DNA of 64,000 nucleotides, from assembly GCA_001557505.1 (NCBI GenBank), contig LSAX01000011.1, forward strand, positions 806,001 to 870,000. Reading direction: 5' to 3'. Origin of the DNA: Reticulascus tulasneorum. Taxonomy: Eukaryota > Ascomycota > Sordariomycetes > Glomerellales > Reticulascaceae. Below are positions 1-11,278 of the stretch, one piece after another (the first letter of the stretch is position 1; the number at the start of each line of letters is the position of its first letter). The notes under the pieces are model-generated. The model did no database searches, was not told where the DNA came from, and was given only the letters and a program-made list of their open reading frames with translations. A program made the position numbers and the translations under genes.

Positions 1-2403
1 AGAAAAAGGTACCGCGATTAGGCACACGAGCACAGGCGGTAGGTCCCGCTAGAAGACACCTGGAGTTTCCGGGCATCGACCCCTGAGCCTACCTAGGTTG
101 TCCCCGCCGTGTCATCACCGCTACTCTGGAAGTACCTTGCGTAGTGTGAAAAACTGTCCCATTTCATTGCTGTTCGGATCTTCTGGCTTCCATGATTCCA
201 CTATTCGGCTTGCCAGGATGCCCTTGCCATCCGTTAGGGCCATGGCTATGAGTGATCAAAAGAGGCAGAGGGTCAAGTGGCAGAGATCTGATGAGATAAC
301 CGGGTTGAAGAAATAATAAAATGCCAGTTGTCGAGTCTGATTACATAGACGGCACCATTATCAACTAGCCTCGAAAGAGAGTTATAATATAAGGTAGATT
401 ACAGTACGTACTGCAATGGAATTTCGCTCTGCAAGACAGTCCATATTGAAATGCTACCTGGCCACTACTCTGCACATGCTTCTGACTAGGTAGGTAGGTC
501 GGTAGATATGATGTTCTGGCTAGTAATTTGGCAGGCAACGGAAGAAGATGCTAATCAGGTAATGGGGACTTGACAAGTCAAGGCCGACTCGTCATCTTGC
601 CTCCAAACTACCTGCCTACTTACTAATGAAAAGAAAGAAGTTTTTTCACTCCTCTCACCGACTGGCAAGCGGGAGAACCATCCGGCAAGTCCCCATCTGC
701 CGTTCTCAGACCTCTTCCAGCTTCCAGACAGAAAGAAGTCCAAACCACTGTTCCGTCTGCAGGTTCGTCCTGACTGATATACCTCGGAACCATGCAGCAG
801 AATCCTTGCCAGGATGCCACTATCCAACTCGCAGGGCCCGTACCGGGCTCATCGACTTTCAGCCTCTCACAGGCGGCCAAGTGGACGACATGCCACGCAA
901 CACGCAACTGGTTCACACTCTAAATGCTTAGGCCTCTTTAGGAATGTCTTAGATCCCTCCCCTCCCCAAGCGTGCCCTTTTCCCTTCTCCTGCGCACCCA
1001 CAGCCCACTCACCACGAGGGTCTCCCGATGTGACCGGATGTACTGGGAAAGAGACAGCGGAAACCTATTGGTTGACCTGTTGCGTTCGGCAGGCTTGCGC
1101 CGTTGCGGCAGCGCTGAAGAAAGAAAAATTCTCCTTTTGCTACCTTGCTTATTTCATGCTATTCTTCGTTTCGCTAGTAAGCCGACTGGGAGATATGGGA
1201 GGATTCCGGGGCACAGTGTGTTGTTGGCACTAGCATGGTTAATATGTGGTCAAAATAATATCGGCGATGAAAAAAGCCGTCTCTCCCGGAGTTGGAAGGG
1301 TTGCGAGTTGCCCAGCGATGTGTCAAACCCAAAATGCCCTTTCATTGTGTGGAGGTGCAGGCATTTGCTTCAGCGAAGCTGTTGTGCAACGGACTCGCTG
1401 AGAGGCTGCTGACGACATGCGCCTAGCATGAACTCTGCCTCTAGTGTACCCTATCCCCCCCCATCGCTTCGTTCGGGGGTTGGTACAACGTAGAGACTTT
1501 GGCATTTCAGCATCTAGCATCAAACATGCGGACTGGGCTCATCGTGGAAGCCAGTTTTGCCAGTTGCGCACCGGCGCGTGATCCAGAAGTAGGCATGGCC
1601 ACTGGCTACAGCCCAACTGGCGGGCGTTGATCATATGCGCAGGAACCCGATTGCCATAGGCGGGTGATGGCAGACCACCACCCACCCTTTTTGCCCTTTT
1701 CCCATAAACAGCCCCGCGCAGCCAAGGCAACGGCCGTGGGGCAATGGAAGCCTCTCTGCTGCTTGGTTGCGCCGGTGGGCTTCTGACAGGTTTGGGGGTT
1801 CTGAAATTGCCGCGTGGGTTTGTTGTGAGGATCGATCAAACTTCCCAGTCTTCGTCGTGTGATACGTCCGTAGGGCTGGCAGGTGATGTGTAGATATTGC
1901 CTCGGGCCTGGGACCAGTAGGGAGCATGTTTCAGTCCAGTCTGCTCGGGAGACAGATTGGATCCTGTGACTGAAGGGACAAGACAAGACTGACTTCAATG
2001 AGAGATCCCTGTCTTCAATCGCGATGGCTCATAATCTGACGAATACTCGCTTGAGTCTAACCGAAATACCTGGTGTGGCATAGCCTCCGGAGTCCAAACT
2101 CTTTTTATGAGAGACGTCATAGTCACTGCACCTCAGAATTGGGCCAAGCTGTTGGATACTATTAATTTATTTGGAGTACAAACTCCGCTATATCTGATAA
2201 GCTAGAACCTTATAATTACATAACGACGCCTCCAATGCTCTATACTTCGATGCCCAGCTCATGACTATCCAACCGCGCCGACCTGAAGTGCCCTACCGTA
2301 ACGTATCCTGAACTAACGGGGGCGCCATTTCCATATTTGCAAAGTGTGTTCCCAACACTGAGGTAATCCAAAACTAGCATCCTGATAAGATGAGGTGATT
2401 ATG
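1..2403. other. Gene-poor stretch, nothing recognised
   Basis: Only short overlapping reading frames on both strands, with no domain, no consistent splice pattern and no RNA-gene signature that I can see. The part next to 2404 is presumably the 3' untranslated region of the minus-strand coiled-coil gene. Confidence 0.5.
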
Positions 2404-4322
2404 TTACTCCGGAATAGCGTCGCCCGGCCCTCTTTCATCCTTCTTGCCGCCCCAGCCAGACGCCCAATCTATCCAGCTTCCGCGCTTGTTGTCCGTCTTC
2501 ACCGTGTCTGAGTTTTCCTGTACCAGTCGTAGAGGCCTCGGCTTGTTCCCTGCAAATGTAGTCGCCTTGTCATGGTGAGCCCTTGGTGGGGACTGCGACG
2601 GAGGGGTCGGTAGGTCTCCCGAATCGCCGCTCGTGCTGGACGTCTCGCTCCTCATGCCGGGGAAGTTGCCTGCGCTTGGTGCTTGTGCTCCGCTAGGGAT
2701 ACGGGCACTTGCGTTCGGGTTGCCGCCCATGCCGGGCGGCATGAAGAACGTCTGTGAGTGTCGTGGCCCACCTAATGGCGGGGATACGGGGCCATCCGGC
2801 CCTCTGTACATTTGGTTGACCAAACTGGACGCGCCTGTGAACTGTTCGCTCATCGGACGAGCACGGCGCGTGCTACTTGACCGTGTCAGGTTTTGGATGG
2901 GGATCCGTGGGGCCGTATCTGGGTCCGTATGGGCGGACGGCGGCGCTGACGGCATGAACGACATTGGTCGAGGCCGCGGTTTAGCAGCACCGACGGCTAT
3001 GGACTTGGCCCTTTGCAGCAGCGATGGGCCTGCCTTGTCCGGCGGAGGGGGAAGCTCCTTATTGACATTCGCCGAAGGCTTGCCATCTGATGACTGGTCC
3101 AGGATGTGCTCGAAGTCTTGATGCTGAAGTAGCCTCTCGATGATCTTGTTGATGTAAAGCGTCAGCGCTTTATTCTGGTCCTTGGAATTTTTTAATTCCC
3201 CTTCAAGGCGGCGGTAGTTCTCGCTTTCGTTCTCCGCAGCATCGGACAATTCATCCGCCAGACTGGCAGTTCCTGATCGACCCTCCAAGGCGCTCAGGGC
3301 AGACTCGTTGGCAGACACCCCCATGTAACTGAAGTCGCTCTTAGCGAAATCGCCATTCAGGGTCTTTTCCTGGAGAAGCAACTGGTAGCTCTCGTTGTCT
3401 TCCATCAGGCGAGCATTTGCCATGCGAGCCTCCATAAGCAGGCGTTCCACCTCATGCATCCTGCCGCCTCCTTGATTCTCGGACTCGACAAGCTTGATCT
3501 GTGCTTCGGCAAGTTCCAACCGCAGGGACTCGATCAGCTTGTCCTTCTGTAGGAGGAGTTTCGAGTTATTTCGGGAGTCGCTGCGGTTAAGGGACGAAGG
3601 AGGCGCAAAGCTCCCCCCATCAACGGATGGAGAGCTGTTTACTGCTCATGTACGTCAGCAGATGCAAAGATTGGACATTCAGCATCTAACTCACTATGTC
3701 TGGAAGGTCTGCCTTCTTCGTCGTTGATTGACCTCTGCGCCAGGCTGTCCTTCAATCGTTGAATGACCGTTTGCATTTCTTCGTCCCTATTCGCCATCTC
3801 GTCCTTCTCTTTCACCATCGAGCTTCTCTCGGCCTCATAGATCGCTTCCATCTCCCGCATTTGTCTTGCAGTCTCCCTCTTTTCATTTCTCAGCGTCTCG
3901 ATTTGCTCTTCTCCTTCGTGCACTTTCTCCTCGAGCTTCGCGGACTCCTTCAGTGCATCGTCTAGCCTGCTTTGCAATACCTCGGCCTGTTTTCTGTATT
4001 GTTCCGACGATTTCTCAACCTTCGACAACCTCTCCTTCAGATCGTCGAGCAGAGCGACGGTCTCCGCCCGCGCATCTTGATCTGCATCGGTAGCGTTACT
4101 CAAGGGCGACTCTCTCCTTGTGGTTGCGGCTGCGCGAGCAGATACCGGTGTTCCAGTTCGAACTGAACGTGATCGAGCTACTGATCCGGGGGCAGAACCG
4201 GTCGGTGTGGAAGATCGTGGAGGTTGCCGCACGGGAGAAGACGTTGGCGACGATCCAGGCTCTGTTGAAGATACTCTACCGACGTTGCCAGCCGGCGGCT
4301 TCTTTGCAGCTGCTGTAGACAT
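2404..4322 (-). CDS. Coiled-coil protein with serine/proline-rich tail
   Basis: Two exons, 4322-3695 and 3641-2404, separated by a 53-nt intron (GTGAGT donor, CAG acceptor). The frame joins cleanly to give 621 residues. The N-terminus (about 1-85) is Ser/Thr/Pro/Arg-rich. Residues of roughly 90-330 are heptad-rich coiled coil, including a segment with the core NKALTLYINKIIERLLQ. The C-terminal third is basic, Pro/Ser-rich and probably disordered. The conserved coiled coil and Ser/Pro-rich tail resemble proteins often labelled 'M protein repeat protein' in fungal genomes; this is a family impression, not a function. There is no catalytic motif, signal peptide or membrane segment. Start: first ATG of the long frame. 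A structural or scaffold role is an inference only. Confidence 0.8.
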
Positions 4323-5881
4323 TCTCGCGTTTGGGATATGATGTGTAGAAAATCCAGACGAAACTAGGGTCCGTAAAATGAAGGTGGTAAAATGTGTCGT
4401 TGACGATATCTCATTCCAGAGGAAGTACAGGAATTACGATGTACCGGGCAATGCAAAGTACTTGTTGGAACTGGTGGCGCTTGTTTGGTGGTTCGCCGAG
4501 AAACCACAAATAGGAGTTTGGTAAGGTCGTATCGAGGTCGTGTCAGAACGCCTCAGCCCCATTCAAGCCTTCAGCCACTGCTGATCGAGGTCCCAGCCAG
4601 GCCACTGAGTCGACATCCACAGGGAGCTGATGTTAACCTAATCTTGGACACTAAAAATGAATCCGTCCGTCACGATACGGCCTGGTGCTCTGTAAGCAGA
4701 AAGTATAACAGATGATTCCGAATGTTTGTATGTTTGTGACATGCAGCGCGCTGGAGATCAGGATGAGATGGAAGATGTTTGGGGGATCTCTGCATGAACA
4801 GGTCGGACGAAACACGTGTTTATAGTGCAAGTCGCGTTGTAATAATAACACGGTTATCGAAATCTCCCCAACAGATGAGATGTAATGCATGTCGGGGATT
4901 TCCATGAAACACCATTCACCACCTCGGCGCCTTGTACCAGGCCCCCCCCTTGGGTTGTGGACGTTCTAGCGCCAACACATGCCCATGATAACAGCGGCCT
5001 TCCGAATGTATGTGTTCTTCCACTAAACAGGCTTCATGGGGTCTGCGGAGGCGCCGCATTAGTCCTCTCGGTTTGAGTTCAACTTTCGAGTCATTGGATG
5101 ACGGATGGGAGTAAGTTGCAAACTTTACGGCCAAGTGGGATGCTGTAAATTATGCTAATCTTCCCGTCAATGCATTCTCCTCGCGATCCCCCAAAGGATA
5201 ACACCGCTCCTCCCTCTATCCTCCCTCTATGTTAAACCACCTTCCGTCATTGGCAGTTACCATTCTCCTTTGGACACGGTCGACTCGGATCCGAATAGAA
5301 TCATTTGGGGAGCCATTTCATCATACCTGCTGAATTCATTTTTCGATAACACACTTCACATGAATGCTCCTCGCATGCATCATTCAACAACGAGTTGGCG
5401 AGGGCTCGTGACGTCGCCTAGCACATCCCTAGCAGCAATGGTGTCCCCAGCGTGACGTTCAACCAATAAATCCGGGGCATTTTGTAGCCTGAATGGGTCA
5501 TATCCACGACAAGTCGTAGGAGCATTTGTAAAGAAGAGCAAGCAGGCACTTTAACATGCCATGATGTCGTGTTCTCTGCTCTGGTGACGTCCGAAGTTAA
5601 AGCATTCATCCGGCATCGCTCACCATTCCAGGTTGCCTCGCGGCAAAGTCATTGTGATGGACCACACGAACTGGCTGGGTAACAGGCTAGTCTTCTTGAT
5701 TCAAAAGTCTGCCTAAGTGATTCTCTAGAAGGTCATACGGTAAAAGGCGGTAGCTGGCCAGCTACCACTCATGATTTGATCCCCAATTAGGGCCAAATCT
5801 TAATCCCAACCCCGAAACACAAGGTGCCAATACCTTTGAATGGATTCCCCAACGCCGTTACCCGCTGAAACAGCTAGTAGC
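4323..5881. other. Intergenic, no gene seen
   Basis: Upstream region of the coiled-coil gene and 3' flank of RPL30. Only short frames without family resemblance. A pyrimidine-rich direct duplication (CCTCCCTCTAT twice) lies near 5210-5230. Confidence 0.5.
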
Positions 5882-6617
5882 TTATGCTTGCTGGTCGCTG
5901 AGGATATCGGAATCACCTGCATCCAAGATGGACATGGTGGAGCATCGGAACAATTTACCAGCGGCGGTACCGAGCTCGATCTAGAAGGGATGAAGTAAGC
6001 AAATGAGTAAACCCTCCAAAGTCTGGAAAAGACTTCTTCGCTGGGCAGACCAGAGACACGTAGTCTATGAGGTCGGTAGCAAGAGAAGATGCGGAAGCAA
6101 GATCGAACAAGATCCGGTGGGACTGAGGGGTTTCAACGTACGTTGGTGCCGGAGAAGTGGTGGACAGGTGCCTTGCTCACTTGCAGGAGGTCAGTGGTTA
6201 TTCCCTAGAGCAGAGTTTCTGCGTAACATACACATTGCGTAGTCTATGGAGAGGTTAGCCTTAATCAGTTCTTCCTCCTGAGCCGAGCATAGGGGACTTG
6301 GCGGATGTTTAGACGTACATTCAAGTTCGCTCTTTCGGAGAGGAGGTGTGTTTCCGGCAATCAAGACGAGCTTCGCCTTTCCTCCTCTAAGGGCCTTGAG
6401 AGTGCTTCGGTATCCGAGAACGACCTTTCCTGATTTCATGACCAGGGCCAACTTGCTTGCGATGCTGTTGGCATCTTTCTTTGCCTTCTTGACTGTAAAC
6501 ACAATTTAGTTAGTACGATCGAAACTCGACTCAAATCCTGAGAGCTGGAGGCACAGCGCCGGGAAATCGCAGGATACGCATCCGCAAGATCTGGAAGGTT
6601 CGGAACTTACCAGCCAT
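5882..6617 (-). CDS. RPL30: 60S ribosomal protein L30 (eL30)
   Basis: Five exons: 6617-6611, 6492-6319, 6243-6232, 6179-6142 and 5980-5882, totalling 109 residues, the usual length of eL30. The protein contains the hallmark core [19 protein letters not shown], then [20 protein letters not shown] and a C-terminus ending [10 protein letters not shown]. eL30 sits in the large cytosolic ribosomal subunit; in yeast it also binds its own pre-mRNA to block splicing (established for yeast, not shown here). Exon 1 is only 7 nt (ATG GCT G), and exon 3 is a 12-nt micro-exon between introns of 75 and 52 nt. Intron 1 has a perfect TACTAAC branch point. Every junction keeps the frame and the family sequence, so the structure is well supported. 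Divergent from RPL10, with 413 nt between the start codons. Confidence 0.96.
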
Positions 6618-7030
6618 CTTGAAGTTGCTTCGGTCGGCTTCTCTTGCTACGTGCTAAAGAGAAATGTCGAGGTGGAGGGTGAAGCAGAGGTGCTGTTGAA
6701 AAAGTTGAGGTCTGTTTGTCGGAGGGGTGGATTAAATTTCCAATGCGAAGTGAATTTGGCAGGTTGCATGATTTCCCGAATTCTTTCCTCGAAGCGGCGG
6801 TCCAATCACAGCGCAGTGGGACTCTGCTCAAGCCCTAAAGATCCGAAGTTTTAGCGAGTTCCCGCCACTTGCTCGTCCAAACCAGTGCTTTGAAATCAAA
6901 ACTGCGGTGCCTGAGGGATCGCAACAACTTCTACAAAAGAAGCGGCGCTGAAATTTCGGAGGCAATCTCACTCCGTCATTCCTCACAAATAAAAAACACA
7001 CATAGGAAATCTCGAGATCATTACGACAAA
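6618..7030. promoter_or_regulatory. Shared divergent promoter RPL30/RPL10
   Basis: The 413-nt interval between the two start codons must hold both promoters and both 5' leaders. A CCAATCA element at 6802-6808 lies near the middle; this matches the preferred target of the fungal CCAAT-binding (HAP) complex. No TATA box is evident. The regulatory reading is inferred from motif and position. Confidence 0.55.
6802..6808 (+). promoter_or_regulatory. CCAATCA box
   Basis: Exact CCAATCA, 186 nt upstream of the RPL30 start codon and 229 nt upstream of the RPL10 start codon. Known as the optimal site of the CCAAT-binding complex in filamentous fungi. A single short match, so use is uncertain. Confidence 0.3.
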
Positions 7031-7950
7031 ATGGCTCGCCGTCCCGCCCGCTGCTACCGATACTGCAAGAACAAGGTGAGCCTTTGCCTACCTGCACCCC
7101 CTCTTCAGTCGAGATCCATTCCCAACCCTGCGGGGGCGTTGCATCAAGAGGCTGGACGTCATCATCCTGTCGCTGGATTCCCTGAAGCATGCTGTGGCTG
7201 TCCCTGGTAGCGGGAATGGATACTCTCAAGGAGACATAGCCTGAAGCAGCATATACTAACATCACATCCTCTAGCCGTATCCCAAGTCCCGATTCAATCG
7301 AGGTGTCCCCGACCCCAAGATCCGAATCTTCGATCTTGGCCGAAAGCGTGCAACCGTCGATGACTTCCCACTATGCATCCATATGGTCTCCAACGAGTAT
7401 GAACAGCTGAGCTCCGAAGCCCTCGAGGCCGCTCGTATCTGCGCCAACAAGTACCTTGTCAAGGTCGCCGGAAAGGAAGGTTTCCACATGAGAATTCGCG
7501 CTCATCCTTACCACGTTGTCCGTATCAACAAGATGTTGTCTTGTGCCGGTGCCGATAGACTGCAAACTGGAATGCGTGGAGCTTGGGGCAAGCCCAACGG
7601 ATCTGTTGCCCGTGTCAACATCGGTCAGATTATCCTGAGCGTCCGAACTCGCGACTCCAGTATGTACAGTCCAGTGCGTCATATATTGTTAAGCATTCTA
7701 ACCCCCATAACCAGACCGTGCTACCGCACTCGAGGCTCTCCGACGATCGCAGTACAAGTTCCCCGGCCGACAAAAGATCATCATCTCCAAGAACTGGGGT
7801 TTCACTCCTCTCCGACGTGAGGAGTACCTCGAGAAGAAGGCTGCTGGTCGTGTCAAGGTCGACGGTGCCTACGTTCAGTTCCTCGCCAACCACGGCAACC
7901 TAGCAAAGAACGTCAAGCGCTTCCCAGATGCCTTCAAGAGTGAGGCTTAG
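7031..7950 (+). CDS. RPL10: 60S ribosomal protein L10 (uL16)
   Basis: Three exons, 7031-7075, 7275-7659 and 7715-7950, giving 221 residues, the same length as yeast Rpl10. The N-terminus [20 protein letters not shown] is diagnostic, followed by [14 protein letters not shown], the central [19 protein letters not shown] loop region and [15 protein letters not shown]. uL16 joins the 60S subunit late, near the peptidyl-transferase centre. Introns are 199 and 55 nt. The first follows codon 15 (AAG|GTGAGC); the second splits codon AAC and has a TTCTAAC branch point. Shares a divergent promoter with RPL30, consistent with co-regulation. Confidence 0.97.
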
Positions 7951-9535
7951 GTTGTTGCGAGAGGTGGAATTTGGGTTCTAGGCTGGCGTCATAGTGAATA
8001 GCATGTCTACATTCAAAGACCTTTTTGCGGCGGGGTTAAGATCGGAATTCAAACATATTGGGTTCCACTCCTTCTCATCCTTACATTGGTGATCTGTGTT
8101 ATTGTGATGGCAAATCAACGACAGCACGCCTAGGTAATGGTGCGCAGTTGATAAGATGAATATGATGTTCCTGATCTCGTACTCACAGGCGAACGTTTCA
8201 CCCATGACGGGCGATTGTTTGTACGCTTGCTCCCGCTGATTTCCCATCGGTTGGCGGATAGAGCAAGAGCCACTTTAGGTTTAGAGGACGATATCCGAAA
8301 CAGGTATGTGGCTCAAGGTTTGGAGTGAAAGCGATACGCGGAGCCTGATGGCGAGTACCTAACTTAGACGAAGATCGGAGTTCCACCATCAGGGCAGCCG
8401 ATCTGATGGACTGACTTCGGTGACGTGATTACCCAAAGCCGAGTCAGCTCTCGGACACTTGTCAGGCATCTTACTGTCTGCCTTCTTTAAATACCAAAAA
8501 AATGTCAAATACCGAGGAGCATCGACATTCATTTTACCTGCAGAAGAACTAGATCAAAAGGGCTAAAATCTGAGGTCACCCAGATATGCAGAGCCAGGTG
8601 GTATGGTGCCAACTGACAGCCAAATGACGAAGCAGAAACAGGTAGTGTGGATTTGCGCCTGCCACACTCATCAATCCTGATTCCTCCAGCAGCCTCGGTG
8701 GTATTTCGTTGGAGGGAATTCGGCGCTCCGAGGGCGGCCATACGTCCCGGTGGGCATGGCTGTTTTGTTGTACATGGAGAGTTGGGCGCAGTCTCACTCA
8801 GCGACTATGTTTTTGTGAACACTGCCTTATTATAGATTACTTGGACAAGGCGTCTTGTATATGACATGTGTGAATATTTCAAGGTGAATGGCTGACTTGT
8901 AAACCGTGTCATATTCCACTTCCATTGTGTCGCATGTCTCGGTGTCCTGCTGGGACATCTCACCATGGCAAGCCGGCATCCTACTGTAACTCTGTAAGTC
9001 ACTGATCCACCTGCTCAGCACTTTCCATGTTGGTGGTGGTGGTGGGGGTATCAGCGCGCTATCAGCGCTGACCTGAGACCCAGGTTGCCGATCGGCTGCC
9101 CGCCGCACGCGAGCATTGAATCAGATCCAACGAGTCCCGACATTTGACCGCAGTCCCGTATTGCTCCTTGCCTGCCCCTCTCAGCTCCTTCAGTGACGAT
9201 TGCGACTTTGGGAGGGTGCTGTCACACAGAGTTCGGCCCCCTTATCCCGTCCCATCCTCCTCTTGGCCAGAGTTACACCTTGTCATATATATCTTATTGC
9301 CCGATTACGTATTTCATATTGCACTCTCGAAGTCAGTTCTGACTGCCTGCGCTGCCTCACTGTTTCCTGTTCCCCTTCTCGTCCGAAGTGTTGGAAGGCG
9401 GCATTGTCGGTCCCGCATCTGGCTTCGCGAACTGGCATCACCGACTAGGGTCCTTATCGAGATACCGCTCCTTTGATCGGGCCCAACATCCCTCTTGACA
9501 CCACGATAATCCAAGCTTGGCGGACAGGCAAAATC
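7951..9535. other. Intergenic; TGG microsatellite
   Basis: 3' flank of RPL10 and upstream region of the next plus-strand gene. No gene recognised. A short TGG-repeat tract followed by a G run lies at about 9031-9048. Confidence 0.5.
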
Positions 9536-11278
9536 ATGGCGTTCCACCAGCCGACGAGGCAGTCGCTGCAGCGAGTTATTCGTCCTGTCAACGACGAGAG
9601 AGATGCCCCCAGGCTTGATACGCATGGGCAAGCTAGCATCGATGAGTCGCAAACATGGGTCCTGTTCTCACCCGCCACCGACACCTCCACATCAGCGTCG
9701 TACCTGAGCGAGAGCCAGAGCGAACAGTCTGTTCCTACCCCGGGACGATCTAGACTTAGCGATCTCGGCAGTCTGAATACCATCGCACGGTCGAACCTAG
9801 ACACCGAGTCGCGACAGTCAGCCGGCCTGTCTGCCGTCGTCGATTACGAATCAGTAGAAGACGATGCCGAGCTCGACAGCCTCGACAGCCATCTACCTGA
9901 CTTTCGGACTATTCCGAGCTCTTATCACCAGTTATCGACGACTGCTCCACATGCCGTTCCCGTACTGCCTGCACATGATGGTCTGGGATCATTCAGGCTC
10001 GATGGCGCTGGTGTCGGGCCGGATGTCCAGGAGCAAATATACGCTTTTGAGATGTTCAACCCAAGACGGGTCAAGAGGAGGAGGGAGAGCCTGGAGCTGG
10101 CTCAGCTAGAACCTGACCTTGAAGAAGAGCAAGAAGCACATAAGTTGCAAAGAATAGAGGCGTGGAGACTGGAACAAAGTCGAATACTACTGGAAGAGAT
10201 TCACAAGGAGACAAGACGCAGAAGAACATCTTCGACGTCGACTAAGCCTCAGCGGCAGTTCCCAGAAAGTACGGCTGAGAATGCTGCGTCTCTCGGTTCA
10301 GTAGGTAAAGACCGGCACGACGCTGACGCAGAGAGTATGGACTGGCATGAAGAATCTAGCCCTCCAGAAGCGGACAGTCCAGGAATATTTGCCCGTATCA
10401 CCCGGAAAGTTATCCGGGACTTGATCGGGATTGACGAGAGGCTGCTCTCCATTCTACTAGGAGAGGAGCTTCCCGAGGAAGACGACTTATCCTCCACCCC
10501 GAAGGCACATGTGCCAGGTGATGCACCATTGCAGGCTGGCGTGCAGGAGGATTCGACCTGGCAGTTGCAGATCTTGGACAGAGTTGCCAGAGAGCTCGGC
10601 TTATTCGTCAACCAGATGTCCAACCATCCCGGAGCGTTCTCAACCTATGTGCGAATGCAGCAATCGCCGCTTCCATATGCTGGCTTGCCAGTCATCCCAG
10701 AATCAACTGTCGATATGACCAGCACCCAGCTAACTGACAAATTGTCACCGTCAATGCCCGAATTCCAACCAACCATTGCGCAACAAGCCTTCCCAATCGA
10801 TATTCCAGGCGCCAGAACACAGGCCGATCTCGCATTGCACACATCTCGAGAAGACGTGACTTCCACCACTGCCTTTACTCAGGCCGAATGGGAGCAGGAT
10901 CTCGACATCAAGTTGGTCTTCAAATACCTACGATCCCGCTTTACGTCACGCTCAGCCACCTCGCCGACATTCACATCCGGTACATCTCACCTCGCTACGG
11001 CTAGCACACAAGACAATGCAGCCAAGGCTGCTAGGGTACGGCAACACCACCCTCTAGTACCTCGCACTCGGCCGACGGAGCGGAGGACATTCAAGGCAAC
11101 CACGCCTTCCACCCCTGCCGTCATGAGGCATGCATCCAGCTGCGCCAGCCAGAGCACACGGCGGTCAGCCAGGAGGAGCAGCGTCTCATCCCGTCATTAT
11201 TGGGATATTGGCGGTTCCCTCGGAACGGGATCCATGATTGCCGCGGCTGGTCCAATGGGTAGTTGGGGTGAGGTATAG
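9536..11278 (+). CDS. Hypothetical protein, charged coiled coil
   Basis: Single open frame of 580 residues from the first ATG (MAFHQPTRQSLQRV). The frame is open a little further upstream but without an ATG. Nothing matches a family I know. Visible features are an acidic, Ser/Thr-rich N-terminal third; a basic patch RRVKRRRESLELAQLE followed by an alternating Glu/Arg helix (roughly residues 180-240) that is likely coiled coil; a short segment ARITRKVIRDLIGIDERLLSILLGEE (in part) around residues 290-315 that looks like a folded helix; and a basic, Ser/Thr/Arg-rich C-terminus. There is no signal peptide or membrane span. The basic patches could be nuclear localisation signals, which is inference only. 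Confidence 0.7.
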   Translation: MAFHQPTRQSLQRVIRPVNDERDAPRLDTHGQASIDESQTWVLFSPATDTSTSASYLSESQSEQSVPTPGRSRLSDLGSLNTIARSNLDTESRQSAGLSAVVDYESVEDDAELDSLDSHLPDFRTIPSSYHQLSTTAPHAVPVLPAHDGLGSFRLDGAGVGPDVQEQIYAFEMFNPRRVKRRRESLELAQLEPDLEEEQEAHKLQRIEAWRLEQSRILLEEIHKETRRRRTSSTSTKPQRQFPESTAENAASLGSVGKDRHDADAESMDWHEESSPPEADSPGIFARITRKVIRDLIGIDERLLSILLGEELPEEDDLSSTPKAHVPGDAPLQAGVQEDSTWQLQILDRVARELGLFVNQMSNHPGAFSTYVRMQQSPLPYAGLPVIPESTVDMTSTQLTDKLSPSMPEFQPTIAQQAFPIDIPGARTQADLALHTSREDVTSTTAFTQAEWEQDLDIKLVFKYLRSRFTSRSATSPTFTSGTSHLATASTQDNAAKAARVRQHHPLVPRTRPTERRTFKATTPSTPAVMRHASSCASQSTRRSARRSSVSSRHYWDIGGSLGTGSMIAAAGPMGSWGEV

